Assembly (NCBI GenBank): GCA_002284615.2
Contig: MU070041.1
Location: forward strand, 58,612-88,595
Origin: Dunaliella salina
Taxonomy: Eukaryota; Chlorophyta; Chlorophyceae; Chlamydomonadales; Dunaliellaceae
Direction of reading: 5' to 3'
DNA: 29,984 nucleotides
Both the position numbers and the translations under genes were made by a program. Below the pieces are notes generated by a model. It worked only from the letters and a program-made list of their open reading frames with translations, was not told where the DNA came from and searched no databases. This document shows positions 1 to 11,600 of this stretch, piece after piece (positions within the stretch are counted from its first letter, which is position 1; the number at the start of each line of letters is the position of its first letter).

Positions 1-75
<75 letters not shown>
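1..75. repeat. (CA)n microsatellite
   Basis: About 37 uninterrupted CA dinucleotides open the window, so the true array may be longer to the left. A shorter CA run also forms the end of eIF5A intron 2. It abuts the broken 3' side of the retroelement fragment that follows. Confidence 0.98.
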
Positions 76-76
<1 letters not shown>

Positions 77-150
77 AAACTTGTCATGAATATATGGGAG
101 CTATGCCCCCTGAAAGAGGGGCTCCGCCTCTTTATATGTGATCCGGAGGA

Positions 151-1381
151 TCACACCTCACTTGTTTTATTTACTCGCTGTAATAAGTTTTGATAGTAAG
201 AGTAGTAGCCTGTTTTGGCACTGGCATATCCAAGCTTGTGATTAGAGTGCACATGGGATTTAAGGGTATCTAGAAGATTGGGGAAATAGGTGAGCTTGTG
301 GGCAGGTGGTGGACCCACAGACGTGCCTGCAGCATGCTCTCTTTCTTCCTTGGCTAACCAGAAAACATATGTAAATGGATTTCCACCAGGACCTGCACCA
401 GGGATCTCGGTGTCTGCCACGCAGTTCTGGGCTTGCTTTGCCTGATGTTTTGCAATAGCATCTGCACATTCACTTCCAGCAATGCCAGCATGGGACTTAA
501 CTTTGTAATTCTAATTTTGGTATGGAAGTCTCTAATGAGAGTTGAAATCATATTAAGGACGTCTCCTTGGATATGCCTCAGGTGTTTCTCAGGGTAAAGA
601 AGTTGTTTACATATTTGTTCGAGAGAGGTGAGGCTGTCTGATGCAATGTCTGCATGTTTGGTAATGAGAGCAGCAGCAATTGCTGCCAATTCAGCCCTAG
701 TGATGGTTTTTGTAATCCCAGCACCGTTTGGTTCTACAAAGTTCTTGCTGTCAGTGGACCAGCAGTAGACACCTGCGCCAATTTCTTGCTTACGATTAAG
801 GACAAGGCAGCTGCCATCTGTGTGTGCCCATGTCCTCCAATCAGCAACTTTGAGAGTTAGAATAGCACTGGATTGGCTGGGCATCAAGTCTGTATCTCGG
901 ACAGTCATGTGTGGATCTTTAGGGTGTTTGGAAACATGCTGTTTGTCAAATGGTGGGCGTTCCAGCTTATTGAAACCTGGCATGTGAGCATGCATGGGAT
1001 TCAGGAAAGGGTGGCTGCTAACATGCGTCAGCTTCCACTCTGTGGCTCCTTTCAAATCCCCTTTCAGGCCCTGTAGCCAGTCTCTGTTATGGTTGTTGAG
1101 ATGAACTCGACCTGCGGTGCTCCAAACAGCAAAGATACAAAGGTCCCTGGTATGCTGAGGTAGAGGTATCTCTTGGTAAGGGCAGGATTGAGGGGCGCTG
1201 TAACCAAGCTTTTTGCAAGGTATGATTCCAAGGTCATACAGAGGTGGGGGTAGGCAGTGACAAGTTTTGAGTAGGGGTTGGTGATCATGTCCTTATTCCA
1301 AGCCGGAAGGAACATGAATGTAGCAGTGGCTTCTGTGTTGAGAATGGCAGAGTAAACGGCATGTTGCAAAGCTTGGGTCAT
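151..1381 (-). pseudogene. Decayed non-LTR retroelement ORF with RNase H domain
   Basis: Read on the minus strand, this is one degenerate ORF broken into at least three frames. The 5' part (1064-1381) carries a LPAW-type segment (FLPAWNKDMITNPYSKLV). A frameshift near 1110 leads into an RNase H domain with the acidic residues of the fold: D in HTDGSC (816-818), E in TRAELAA (690-692) and D in ASDSL (636-638). A second frameshift near 500-520 puts the last acidic residue (ECADAIAK, D at 460-462) into another frame. After it come a glycine-rich linker (GAGPGGNPF) and the motif GYYSYYQNLL, then a stop near 151. RNase H removes RNA from RNA/DNA hybrids during reverse transcription. The gene is clearly dead. 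Similarity may extend upstream to about 1600. The family assignment comes from remembered chlorophyte retroelement proteins and was not searched. Confidence 0.85.
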
Positions 1382-3689
1382 GCTTCCCTCGTCATAAATG
1401 GGATGGCAGACTGAGAAGTCTGAGAATTGGGATGAAAAGGCATTATGCTTGGCACCAAAAAGAGTGTCTCAGGGGTTGGGGGGATGGCAAAAGACATTAT
1501 TTTTTTATGGTGATTCCTTCTCTCTATAGTGTACTGCCGCTTCTCATGTAACCTAGGTGGCATGAGAGTAAAGAAGATCAAAGTACCAGGTCTGAAAATT
1601 CAAAAAGAAAAGATTTTCGTTTGCTTTTTGACCGCGTGCATTAAGGGAGAAGCCTCCGGATGACTCCCACTGACAGAGGGCCAAATGTAATCCCCCACCA
1701 AAAGTACAGTAGGTTCACAATTACTTTGCAAATTAATCAATTTTTTGGCCCCAAACAAACTGGGAAAGCAAGAGATGGGAACTCCTGACGATGCCGATGG
1801 CCCACTGCTTGAGGCATGCAAGCAATTAAAGGGACGAGAGCAAGCCCACGCCGTCAAGCTCTTGCCAGTGATGAGGGATTCACATCAGATAAGATGATGT
1901 CTTTGGCTCTGAAATACGTTCCGCCAAAGACAAAGATCCCTAGCTTTTTACACACAGCACAGCACATAACCGTGGGCACCCCGAACTTCTTCCCCCGGGC
2001 CCTCCCCGGATGTGCGCTCTTGCTGGTGCAGCTGTGGCACCAACGCCAAGGGTGGTGAGAGGATCTACTGAGGTGCACTAGACAACGCTCAGGAGCTTGG
2101 TCAAATTCTCGTTGGGGCCAATCAGCGCAACCCGTTCCCAATTGATATGAAGAAATTTAAATTGTTTAAGAACATCAGCGCACTTTACTCCATGGAACCT
2201 CTGAATGGCTTGTTTGCCTCAGCGGATAGTTAGTCGAAACTCAGCTCTGCATGCACATGAGCCTTCCACACTTTGCAAGGCTTCCCAACAAGTTTTTTTT
2301 TTGAGGGATTCCAAATTCAGAGCCTGAGATGCAGTGAGAAGGCCACAATGGCCTGGTGTGAGCAAAGGCGGGAAATTCCCAACCATAGGGCTTGCCCCAT
2401 GAGGCAACGCCCTTCAGGCGTCGCCTCTAAATGTGGGCTTCACCAAAAATCCCGAGGCCGCCCATATGTATATGGCTCTGGCCACCTTGAGAAATTCATC
2501 TACAAGAGGTAGCGCCACGGAACTACAAGGGCCTACTCTTCTTACACCAACTGGGAAATCCATCCATCTGGGAAATTTCCCAGACTGCCCTGTGCAAACA
2601 ATGTTGTACTTACCACTGCCAAACCATTTTCCCGGTTCCAGCGGAAATGCAGTTAATCAAGCAATGAAGCTCCATTTTTCCATCAGAAGTGGTTACCAAC
2701 CACTGAAATGGACACAAAAGTTTTTTCTTTAGAGTCACAATGTCCAAGATGTTGCTCACTGTCCGTAAAAGCCCTGTGTTTTGCCACTTCCCATCTAATA
2801 TATTGGGTGGTATGGGAGATGCTTGGTCTCAATCGGATTTTAGAAACTGGTGGGGACGCAGAGAAGTACACCATCTCTTCTCCTTGGCAACTTAAAACTG
2901 GATGCTGCTCCTTCAAGAAGTTCATTGAAATTTTAAGCTTTGTTAATATAACCATGACGTTTCGTACTCCATATTGACCGCATATGGATCATCCAATCTC
3001 AAGCTTAAAATTTTCAACCAGCCTACAGTTTCTCCTTTGTGGAGCTAGACAGTGCCCTTAACATTCTAGAAAGAAAAAGAAAAGAAAAACTACGTAGGCA
3101 GAGAAAAATCCCCTGCACCAATTAAGGAGACATATTGATTCAGAAAGAGCCATGCGTCTCCACCACGAATTATGAGCCAAAACAGGCTAAGGGGGATCTG
3201 GAGGGTTTCTAGAAGCACTGGGATCTAGAACCTGGCTTTGGGAAGTATTCTTGTTTTTGACAGCGCGACGCGAGAAACAAGTTTGTGGGCATGTTGAAAG
3301 GGCATGAAGTTGTTGACATTCTCTATGGATGTTAACATTCCATTAAGTCAAATGCTGCTAAGTTTCTTAACAAAAAGACAGAATTTTTCTCAACGGTGCC
3401 AGCAAAGCCCTCTCAGGGCAGGCCTTGTCTACATGGCCATAAGCACAGGTTGTCTTGCTTTAAGAACCTGCAGATCCCTGGACTTTTGACAAAAAGAATT
3501 TTCAAGGAGCCCTTCCATTCGCGATCTCTCTTACAAACACAGGTGAACTTCTAGTTGCCCTGGTGCAACATTGATTGTTTAGTGAAAAGAGTTCAAGGAC
3601 TAATTCCCTTCATGGAGGAGGTGGGTCGAGCATTTGGGGGACAAGGAGCACTCATTGCCAGCCACAGCCACTCTGCCTATTTCCAAGGT
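1382..3689. other. No recognisable gene; decayed repeat DNA
   Basis: I see no conserved exon or catalytic motif here. A minus-strand frame at 1854-2141 has two cysteine pairs (CHSC and CCAVC), which might be a decayed zinc-binding piece, but I do not recognise it. The stretch at 2387-2452 resembles other places in the window that carry a CCATGA...GGGCTTCACCAAAAA type sequence. Open frames are short and overlap on both strands, as expected by chance. Confidence 0.5.
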
Positions 3690-4092
3690 CCATCACCTTT
3701 ATCAGCTCCTCCCAGAAAATTTGCATGTCCGTACTTGTGGAGGTCAAATACTGTAAAGAGATCATGCCCACTGAAGAATCAGCTGGAGGCCTCCAAGCAA
3801 CACTGCGACCTCCGCCGCCGTCTTCCAAGCGCCTCAATTCGAAGTTGCCCTTCATTACAATTCTATTATGTGTGGGCGGGATCATGTACATCCCCACATA
3901 TTGGAGCCTCTGAAAGGGCTTAACCTTGGCCTTGATATACATAGGGCCACCAAGTTTACTCTGAAGCTTCAGACTCATTCTGTCCAGTATGCCCCTAAAC
4001 TTGCTGGCACTAGACGCGCTCTTGTCCAAAAAATTGCTACCAGTGCTTTTACTCTCGCCAAGAACAAGCACAGGGCATTGCAAGTAGCTCAC
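3690..4092 (+). pseudogene. C-terminal fragment of the RNase H-type non-LTR element
   Basis: Conserved blocks run in order on the plus strand but jump between frames: VLVEVKYCKEIMP from 3731, QLEASKQHCDL at 3780-3812, FITILLCVGGIMYIP near 3850, and THSVQYAPKLAGTRRAL near 3973-4023. This order matches the C-terminus of the family whose RNase H part lies at 151-1381 on the other strand. The core E-V-K-Y-C is compatible with a PD-(D/E)XK-like nuclease, but that is inference. At least three frameshifts make the copy non-functional. Confidence 0.75.
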
Positions 4093-4206
4093 CCAATCCC
4101 CATGGTTCTCTCTCTCCTCCCTTATCGGAGAGTTTACACCATGCCAGTTTTGTGAACCTCTTTACGCAGTGCCTGGGCCCTAGGTAACCCTTTTTCCTTA
4201 AGTGAT

Positions 4207-4716
4207 GTGGTGAGTGCTTTCAAAAGTGGTTCGAAGTCAAGCACCATTCCATTGTATGGGTATATCTATCCTGAAATTACTCAAGAACCTGCATGCCACT
4301 TATCCCCGTTACATTCTGCCCATTCTTCTCCTCCTTGTGACCTGTGTGATTCCCAGGATGATGTTCCTTCCAGGATAATATGCAGGATGAGCAACATATT
4401 TTTTTCAATTGTACATACCCTCAGGTCTTTTCTCTTAGGCTAAAGTACGCCTCTTTGTTTTCTCACGCACTTCTTCCTCTTTCCAATGCCTCTTTCCAGG
4501 CGGCTCCTTCCCTTTGTTCTCCTCATTATGTTCAATCCTTTCATATGTCTGCTTTCGTGAACAAATCTACGTTATTTTCTATTTATTCATTATATCTATA
4601 TACTAATATTATTATTTATTCATTATTTTCTTTTCTGTTTGAGCTTCTTTCTGTGAACAGGCTAGCAGTCAGACGCGTTGACTAGAAGCCCTCTTTGCTG
4701 CTGTAACCTCTAGCCT
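4207..4716 (+). pseudogene. 3' end of a LINE with CCHC knuckle (copy 1)
   Basis: The plus strand reads CDLCDSQDD and then, after a frameshift near 4380, MQDEQHIFFNCTYPQ. Together these form the Cys-x2-Cys ... His-x4-Cys knuckle that ends many non-LTR retrotransposon ORFs (zf-RVT type). The next residues (LRLKYASLF) match the C-terminal extension of the copies at 5800-6150 and 28900-29170. The sequence ACAGGCTAGCAGTCAG before the stop at about 4683 recurs at 6127 in the next copy. The 5' part is missing. Confidence 0.75.
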
Positions 4717-5670
4717 AATCTGATTGAGCTTGTACTGGCACTCCTGATTACCATGTCTCCAACCTTCTGTACGCCGATGACTTATGCCTGACTTCCAACT
4801 CTCCAAACAATCTTCAAGCCATGCTACATCGCCTCAGAGCTTCTGCCCGTCGCAAAATTTCTGACTGTTAATACAAAAAAAATTAATGGTTGTCCGTTTT
4901 CATTCCAAGACCGACAATTAATCACCACTTTTTTATGATGGGCAAATACTAAAGCAAATAACTCTTGTTAACTTGGAATAATGTTTGCTATACACATCAT
5001 CTTACAGAATGCTACTGAGGGAGCCCTCAAACCTTGCCTGGCTCGTGTACATACATTTGCTCATCAACACAAAATAACTCATCGTCTCCATGCTTGCCCA
5101 TGGCTATTCAAGACATACATCATCCCAGTAGACATGTACGATTGTCAGGTGTAGGCAACTCCTTGTCTCCTACAGGGGACAACAACATCATTCAGAAATG
5201 GCTACTGCATTTCCTGAAATCTATGCTTGGAGTAAGAATCTCCAGTCCTTCCTAAAGTATCTTGAGAGAGTGTGAAATTGAGCCTATCCAGTTGAACTGG
5301 TCCAGAGCCTGCGCACATTTTTATAATTAGCTCCTTCAATGCAAGAGTCCTCTCCTACGCCCAGTTTTTCATGCAGACCTTTCTCTCAGCTTCAGGAACT
5401 CTTCTTGTTGGACTGCTCTATATCTCACTGCCATGAATGGCTCACATCACGCGCATGCTTTCCAGCAGAATATACACTTTGCTAACCCTGTGAATTTGAA
5501 TCAACTGAATGTGGATCTCAGATATCGTCATCTGGCTTACTGTATACAATTTTCTTATTATTATCCACGAGAGCCTAACAGCAAATAGTTCACTTATCAT
5601 CACTGGGGTGCCATTCCAACCGAGAATGCACATGTCACTTATTCTCCTTACACTGTGCCCAGATACTTTT

Positions 5671-5793
5671 ACTTGGATCTAAACACAGTGTTTGGACCTA
5701 AACTGCTAAACACATTGTTCGGAGTGTGGCTTGGATCTAAACACATTGTTCGGAGTGTGGCTTGGATCTAAACACATTGTTCGGAGTGTGGCT
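5671..5793 (+). repeat. 31-bp tandem repeat inside LINE copy 2
   Basis: The unit AAACACATTGTTCGGAGTGT followed by GGCTTGGATCT is present at 5708-5738, 5739-5769 and partly at 5770-5793. A weaker relative lies at 5678-5707. As 31 is not a multiple of three, each extra unit shifts the reading frame. The repeat covers the part of the LINE protein corresponding to HIVRSVARFRL, so it expanded after the element died or killed it. Confidence 0.95.
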
Positions 5794-6167
5794 CGTTTCA
5801 GACTTTGCGTTCATGCTCTGAGAGTTGAGCAAGCTTCCTGAGACGACTCTATTCCCCCCACACGTGATCTCTGTGGTGCCCAAGATGATACCCAGGATGA
5901 ACAACATGTACTTTTCAGGTGTATTCATCCTCATGTATGCTCTCTCGGAAGCAAGTATGCTTCTTTGTTCTGTGGTCCCTCCCTCTCTTTACTGCATTTT
6001 TCCTCTCAGGTGGCTCCTTGCGTGCCCACCTTTCACCATGTACAGGCTTTTCATACGCGCTCCTTTTTGGATCAAAACAACAACAAGCTTCATAATTTTC
6101 TTCATGGACTTCTCCTTTTTTCCAAACAGGCTAGCAGTCAGTCGTCTTGACTAAAGGCCTTCTTCTT

Positions 6168-6195
6168 CCTGTAATCCTGAAATCCTGTAATCTGG
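6168..6195 (+). repeat. Short tandem tail of LINE copy 2
   Basis: Three 8-bp units, CCTGTAAT, CCTGAAAT and CCTGTAAT, lie just past the end of the LINE ORF, where a non-LTR element would carry its poly(A) or microsatellite tail. The LINE at 28100-29207 ends in (AAATCC)4 at the equivalent place. Confidence 0.7.
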
Positions 6196-7180
6196 TCTGG
6201 AATGTCAGCTTTGAGACAGTGTCAAGGTATCTGGGAAAAATTCCTCTTTGTGAGGTCCTTGGGGCTTCAAGGTGTAGCTTCGTACTCGCACAAGCGTAAA
6301 CCCGTTGCTTCCTCTGGTGATGCTTTCAGAGCTTGCAAAATGAACATGGAGCTCATGTCACAGAAACTGGTGATGCTTCTCGCCACGCAATGCCCCAAGG
6401 AACATCTTGTCTTACATGCCCGGACAAACGCAGGAGTGGCCAAGACCTCACCAAAGGTAGTGGTTCAATAGCAGATGTATGCATACGCCAGTGGCCTCCA
6501 GAGTTGGCTGATGCCACAGGCAGGGCGCCCGCATGGGTGTCAGATGGAAGACATCTGGTGCAGTGGCTTGGACCTCAGCCTGTGGGAGGAGTGCAGAGGT
6601 GGAGCGTCCCAGCATGAGTCTGTTAACTCTGTGTTGAATTGTATGTAGGAGTGCATGCATGAGGCTTAGAGTTGGGTCTGGCGCTTGCTGGATAGGGCCA
6701 GCCTGACAGGAGTAACGTAGGTCCCGTGGTGGAGGCCAACTTGCCTGAACTGAACTGAGTTAGACATCTGTGTGAGCTCATCCTTGTCTTGGTCTTGGTG
6801 ATGAGGCCTTGCCTTTCAGGACAGGTGGCCCTTCCTCTATACATGGGCCCAGACTTGGACTGCGTCGTCTTTCCTTCTTTCTTTTCTTCTTTCTTTCCTT
6901 CTTTCTTTCTACTACACTACAAGGCACCATGAGCATTCCTCTGGTCAGGCAAACCCAGGAATTGAATGTACAAGACCGTCATATTCACTTGGTAAAAGTC
7001 AATTACTGTGAAAAGATAAGGCCTGGGCGTGGGTGGGACTATCTGCACTGCCCATACCAAAGCTTGCATACAAGGTCCATGGCCATTTTGTATAATTTGC
7101 ACACGTACTTACCTCGACCAGATGTAACATCGATAACAAAAGTACCCATCACAACCCTGGGGGCCGCGCGCTGCTAGAAA
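6196..7180 (+). pseudogene. Remnant of RNase H-type retroelement C-terminus
   Basis: Only the block RHIHLVKVNYCEKIRPG at about 6976-7026, preceded by ELNVQD, is recognisable. It is the same motif as LVEVKYC at 3731, with Lys in place of the Glu of the E-x-K core. The preceding 700 bases contain open frames (for example 6333-6617) that I cannot assign but that may belong to the same element. A CTTT-rich pyrimidine tract at 6868-6911 interrupts it. Confidence 0.6.
6868..6911. repeat. Polypyrimidine CTTT/CTTCC tract
   Basis: This is a 44-base strand-asymmetric run of C and T based on TTCTTTC. It lies within decayed retroelement DNA and no adjoining exon was found. Confidence 0.9.
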
Positions 7181-8577
7181 GCTGCCAGATCCACATTGAC
7201 TTCCCTCTTACCAAATCTGGTGAGGGAGATTCACGGTTCTTCATTCGAGGCCCAATTTCAGCATGATCCCATGTTTGTTGAACAAAAACGTTTGCAAACA
7301 ACGCTCAGTGACAGGAAGCAGCTAAATGAGAGGATCTATCTCAGACGGACCAGGAAAAATTGAACTGCTGATCCAAAATCCTGGGCTCCGGAATGTTCGA
7401 TCTAGGAAGAAAGCAGCTGGCTTTGCTGGTGCTGGCTTCACGTTTGTCTTTGTCCTGGCTGCTAGCTGTTTTCATTCATAAAGGAGCCTCCCTTTTGCTT
7501 TTCCTTAAAAGTATGAAATGATAAATGGAGGGAGCGATGCTGAAACGGGCAAACCAGCCCTTCATGAACAAAAGCTTTCAGTCGTAACAAAAGAAAGACA
7601 ATGCCCAAGACCACACAAGAGCAAGCCAGAATGTGCATGCATGCATGCATCAGGCCAAAGCAGCCAGGTGTGAGCTTTACAAGATGCCTGGAGACTTAAG
7701 GGCTGATGCTCCATGAATGAGGGTTCACCAAAAACCCATTAGGAAATTAAGTGTCAGGATCACTAATCAAGACAATGTCGGAAGTCCACCAATCCTCTGC
7801 CTTTTGCTCTTTGGCTTTCCTGGCCTCAAGCCTCTCTGTGTGCTCATTTCAGTGCCAAGTCGAACAAATCCCCCGCAGAGCCCTGCTTCACATCTGAGCT
7901 TTGCTGTCTCCTTTCTAATCTTAGCTTCTAACACTTGAGCACCCAAGTATCTTGAAGCACACATGGCACATCATGAGTGTATACCGTACAGGAATGTAAC
8001 CATTCCGCACCCCTGAAAAAATGTTTTGCTTTTGGTTCCCGCTTTCACCCTGCACTCCCCTCAGTATTTATTTTGTTTTTTCCGCAAGTTCCTGCAAAGG
8101 CAACCGATCCCAATTTGCTTAAAATTTGATTTATGTAGTACCCCTGCATATACAAGGCAAGGTAAGGGTACATCGCTGCATGTACAAGCTGCCTACAGCA
8201 GTGTAGCTACAGTTGCAAAGTTGAAGAGTAGCAACACTGCCCTAGAGGTGACGTGCATGACACATCTTTTGCTCCTGAAAAGCAAGTGTAGAGATACCCA
8301 TGAAATCCAGCTGCACACATTGTTTCAACACCTGACAAGTCTGAAAACCAAAAGCTGTGCCTCAGAGCCGTCCTGTCCCTTCATACTCTCTTACCTCCTC
8401 AAAAATGATTGATTTCCACTTTCATGCATATTTCCGTACATTCAAAAACAATTGATTTTTCCTCCTGTCCGTAATCATCCTGCACCCCTCAAAAATAATG
8501 TTTTTGATGATACACTTTCTGCACTGTAAGTCCATGAAGCTATTGTTCTTTATCCTTGGCTCTCACCTGCTAGGCAT
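7181..8577. other. Non-coding; 3' flank of FolB and decayed repeats
   Basis: No gene was recognised. A repeat related to 17281-17350 lies at 7661-7735: the 20 bases starting CAGCCAGGTGTGAGCTTTAC match with one difference, then CCATGAATGAGGGTTCACC follows at similar spacing. The stretch 7979-8500 has GTATACCGTAC and several TGCACCCCT motifs that recur near 24640-24840 in reverse. The FolB 3' UTR must lie just below 8578, but no minus-strand TGTAA signal is seen close by (nearest at 7677-7681). Confidence 0.5.
7661..7735 (+). repeat. Dispersed short repeat, copy 1 (mate at 17281-17350)
   Basis: It starts with CAGCCAGGTGTGAGCTTTAC and ends with CTCCATGAATGAGGGTTCACC. The mate in the FolB intron has the same two blocks at nearly the same spacing. 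A weaker relative of the second block lies at 2387-2452. The family is unknown. Confidence 0.65.
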
Positions 8578-8621
8578 TCAACTCATTCCGAAATCCTCTG
8601 GTCTTCTTGTCACTGAGACGC
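8578..8621 (-). CDS. folB: DHNA last exon
   Basis: The acceptor CTTTGCAG ends at 8622. Two bases complete a Gly codon with the preceding exon, then VSVTRRPEDFGMS and TGA (8578-8580) follow. The C-terminal 'VGV.VTR' ending is the usual close of the FolB fold. The preceding intron is 8622-8831 (210 bp). Confidence 0.92.
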
Positions 8622-11600
8622 CTGCAAAGTGAAAGCACAGCCCTCACTGTAATGCGTGAGTTATGCTTTTTCCCTCAAAATGCAACGAAAAGACAGACAA
8701 AAATGATGGTATTGATGTTGATGATAACAATAATGATGATGATGCTGATTGATCTGGCTGCCACAAATTGTTTGCTACGCACGTGAGGAAGCCAAACCCC
8801 AAGCCACAAGGGAGGTCTCCCATTCACTCACCTACTGATGTGACAGCTGCTGAAAGTTTTGGTATGTGCACTTTGCTGATGGTGGCCTGCACTTGCCGGA
8901 CTCGCGGGGCATGCCGCACCAGCAGCTTCCGGGCAATCTCATGGGCAGCGCGCTCCAGAAGAGAAAATGGAGGACCCTCCATGATGGCTTGCACATCACT
9001 GAACACCTCTGCATAGCTCACCTGCGTATCACGGTCAAGTGAGGGTCAGCTTGAGCTCGGATGAGAGGGTTCACCCATGATTCCACGCGCATTGAACACT
9101 GATAGAAACATTCCGAGGCTACAGAGAGTCACCCTCCATTATGATCCTCCTGGTCACATGTGGGGGGACCTCCCTCCCTCCAATTTGGAAGCCACAGGAG
9201 AATCTGCGGAACAGGACAGAGTGATCAGGCTCGCTGTGAGGCTGAGGCCACCCTCTCCATTACATCCAGAAAAATTTTCTCTCCATATACATACACTCTT
9301 AAGAAGACACTTCAAAGTTTAATGCATCTAGGCCAGAAGGGGATCACTGCTAATAGACCACCTGAGCCTCTCCAAGCTTCCTGTGTGCAACCTCTTTAAG
9401 AATGAGCACACTGTGCCTCGATGCGAGCTGCCTTATTTCCTTTGCTTGATCTTTTAATCCAGAACCTGTCAATGAATACTAACTGGCCTGTGCTGTTTTT
9501 CCTTTTCAGCTGCTTTGTGCTTAAACATACGTGTTGTTACAGCCTTTGACCACACCTGGATGATTGAGCAGTGCAAGCAAGGCTGCCCAAAATGTATGCG
9601 CATCTGTATTTCAAACGCAATCTACATTTTTCCAGGCAGTGCAACACGAATACAAAAGCTTTGGTTGAGGGGTTGGTTTGCCATAAAAACCCTGTTGCAG
9701 AGTTTGAAGCATGGAAAGGGAAACAGGCAGGCACCGGGGGCTTTTCTGATGACCAATTTGGTTCTCTTTGAAAGGAACATGCCAATGGCGAATTTTGCAA
9801 TAATTGTGAAACGGTGCTTGCAAAAATGCATGAGGTGGTAATATCACAACGTTTTCCCCTCTAAAGTTGGGGGCTGTGAGCAAGGATACATGCCTCAATG
9901 TCCCCAGCAGTGAAAATGCAATGCCTCTCCATGCTTCCTTATCCCCGGGCCATCCATGCAGAGCAGCGCGGAAAGGCTTGTTAGGAAGGCATGGACTGGA
10001 GTACGCTTTGAAAGGAGCATAAAATCATACCAAACGCAAGGGCAAAATTTCTTTTTTGGATTCCCCTCTTGAAGCAGCATGGAGGCTACGCAGCAAGCAG
10101 AATTGGAGCAGGGTGAAACAAGGACGCATACTGTATAGCTCGGCGACCAGTGCACACCCATGAAATCTTGAATTAGAATTTTCCATTGCGCAACCTTTTT
10201 GGCAGCCTAAATGGTTTACTTTTCTCTTTGCGCACCCCTACTTGCGCAACCTTCTTCTCACCCCACGCCTTTTATTTCCTTTCTGTGCACCCTCTGTTGC
10301 GCACCCTTTTGGCAGCAGATATGCACTTAGGTGTTGTGCACCCCAATTGTGATCACCTTCTGAGTATGATGCCAAGAAATTCTCCATGCGCATGCAATCT
10401 TTAAGCCAAGAGAGTTGTCTGCTCTTTGGTGTCCAGATTGCCAGCAATGTGGCAGTCGTCTCGGCCAGCTGGTGAAGAATTCCACGAAAGTCCTGGGTTG
10501 CGCTGCATGCTGGCCTAACACTATGGTATGGAGCACCGGTGTAGTTGAGTCGCCGGGACTGGCCCTGATCCTTCTGGTTAGAACCCAGAGGTCGGGGGTT
10601 TCGATTTCGCTGAGATGTGCCACTTGAGGCATAAATTGCTATGCACCCCTACCTTACCTATGGCCCTTGGGCCTGACCTCCCTGAAAACTGCCTGCTGTT
10701 GCGCTGCTTCAGCTGTCTCGCTGCTTTGTGACTCTGCACGCAGTCCGTTTGGTGTAGGTAGGTTTTGGGTTAGCCCTGTCAACGGGGAAGCCCTGTCAAC
10801 AAGGCTTGCGCCCATTTCCTTCGAACACAAACCTATCTATTGGAATTTTGCAGAGGGGGTCAACGGGTCTATGCCCTCTCCTGGCCTCCCCTTGGACCAT
10901 TTTTCACTCTCATTTCTTGAGTCGATTATTTCCGTATACACTGCTAAACCCTGCCCATCCAGAAATAGGGAAGAAGGAGGTCAAAAATTGACCTTTTCAG
11001 CACCCCCTGTGCTGGATTCTCTTCAAGGGAAATGGCTGAAACCCTGTACCTCACCAACCAGTGGGTGTTCTCACTCCATTTTTTTGCAATGATATTCTTT
11101 TAATAAAAACACTCCAAAGCAAAAAAAAAAGACATTCAAATTGGTGCAGTAAGTGGTCCAGAATGGAGATTTGGTGGTACAATCTAGGGCTCATGCAGCA
11201 GCCAATTAGGCAGTTGCCCCCCGAATGGCACTTTTCCAGCTTAGATTATGGATACTAAGTTGGGTAATGCCAGTTGGGGGGCTCATATGCAGGGAACACT
11301 TACAGAGTACCCCCCCTTCAGGCCTCCGTCACTGCGCTCTGGGAATTTTGATTTATTTTCACAATTGTGCAACCTTAGGCAACTCATCTCAGCCATTGAT
11401 TTTGCACACTGCGCACCAACTACGCACCCCTTCAATAATCATTGAAGGGTTCCGCTTCTAAAAACTTTCAATAACTCGTAATGATCAATGAGTGGTAATC
11501 ATGTAATTACTTCTTAATTTCAATCAGGGAAGAAAGCGTCAACCAACGTCTAGAATAGACTTCCAGAGTCTCTGCGAGTCTCTGTTAGCTCGGCAAAACT

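Larger units (their letters stand above)
4720..6195 (+). pseudogene. 5'-truncated LINE with YADD reverse transcriptase (copy 2)
   Basis: The fragment begins inside the palm of a reverse transcriptase. HVSNLLYADDLCLTSN holds the catalytic YADD box (LLYADD at 4764-4781), followed by LQAMLHRLR. Thumb-like blocks continue in shifting frames (TFAHQHKITHRLHA, WLFKTYIIP) to about 5250. Further on come HIVRSVARFRLCVHALRVEQAS with a stop at about 5837 and a knuckle in another frame (CGAQDD...QDEQHVLFRC). It ends near 6150 and is followed by a short tandem tail. It lies directly behind copy 1 in the same direction, which suggests insertion beside or into an older copy. Stops and frameshifts make it inactive. 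The start is abrupt, as is usual for 5'-truncated LINEs. Confidence 0.85.

Noticed and set aside
141..153. GATCCGGAGGATC-type palindrome near the window start as a regulatory site
   Set aside because: It is a short inverted repeat at the edge of a decayed retroelement, with nothing to regulate nearby.
1854..2141. Minus-strand frame with CHSC and CCAVC pairs as a zinc-finger gene
   Set aside because: The spacing fits no zinc-binding family I can name, and the region is surrounded by decayed repeat DNA.
10573..10589. Functional tRNA with anticodon AGA
   Set aside because: The anticodon stem is perfect, but the acceptor stem fails to pair, the T arm has an extra base, and the long variable arm expected of a serine tRNA is missing.
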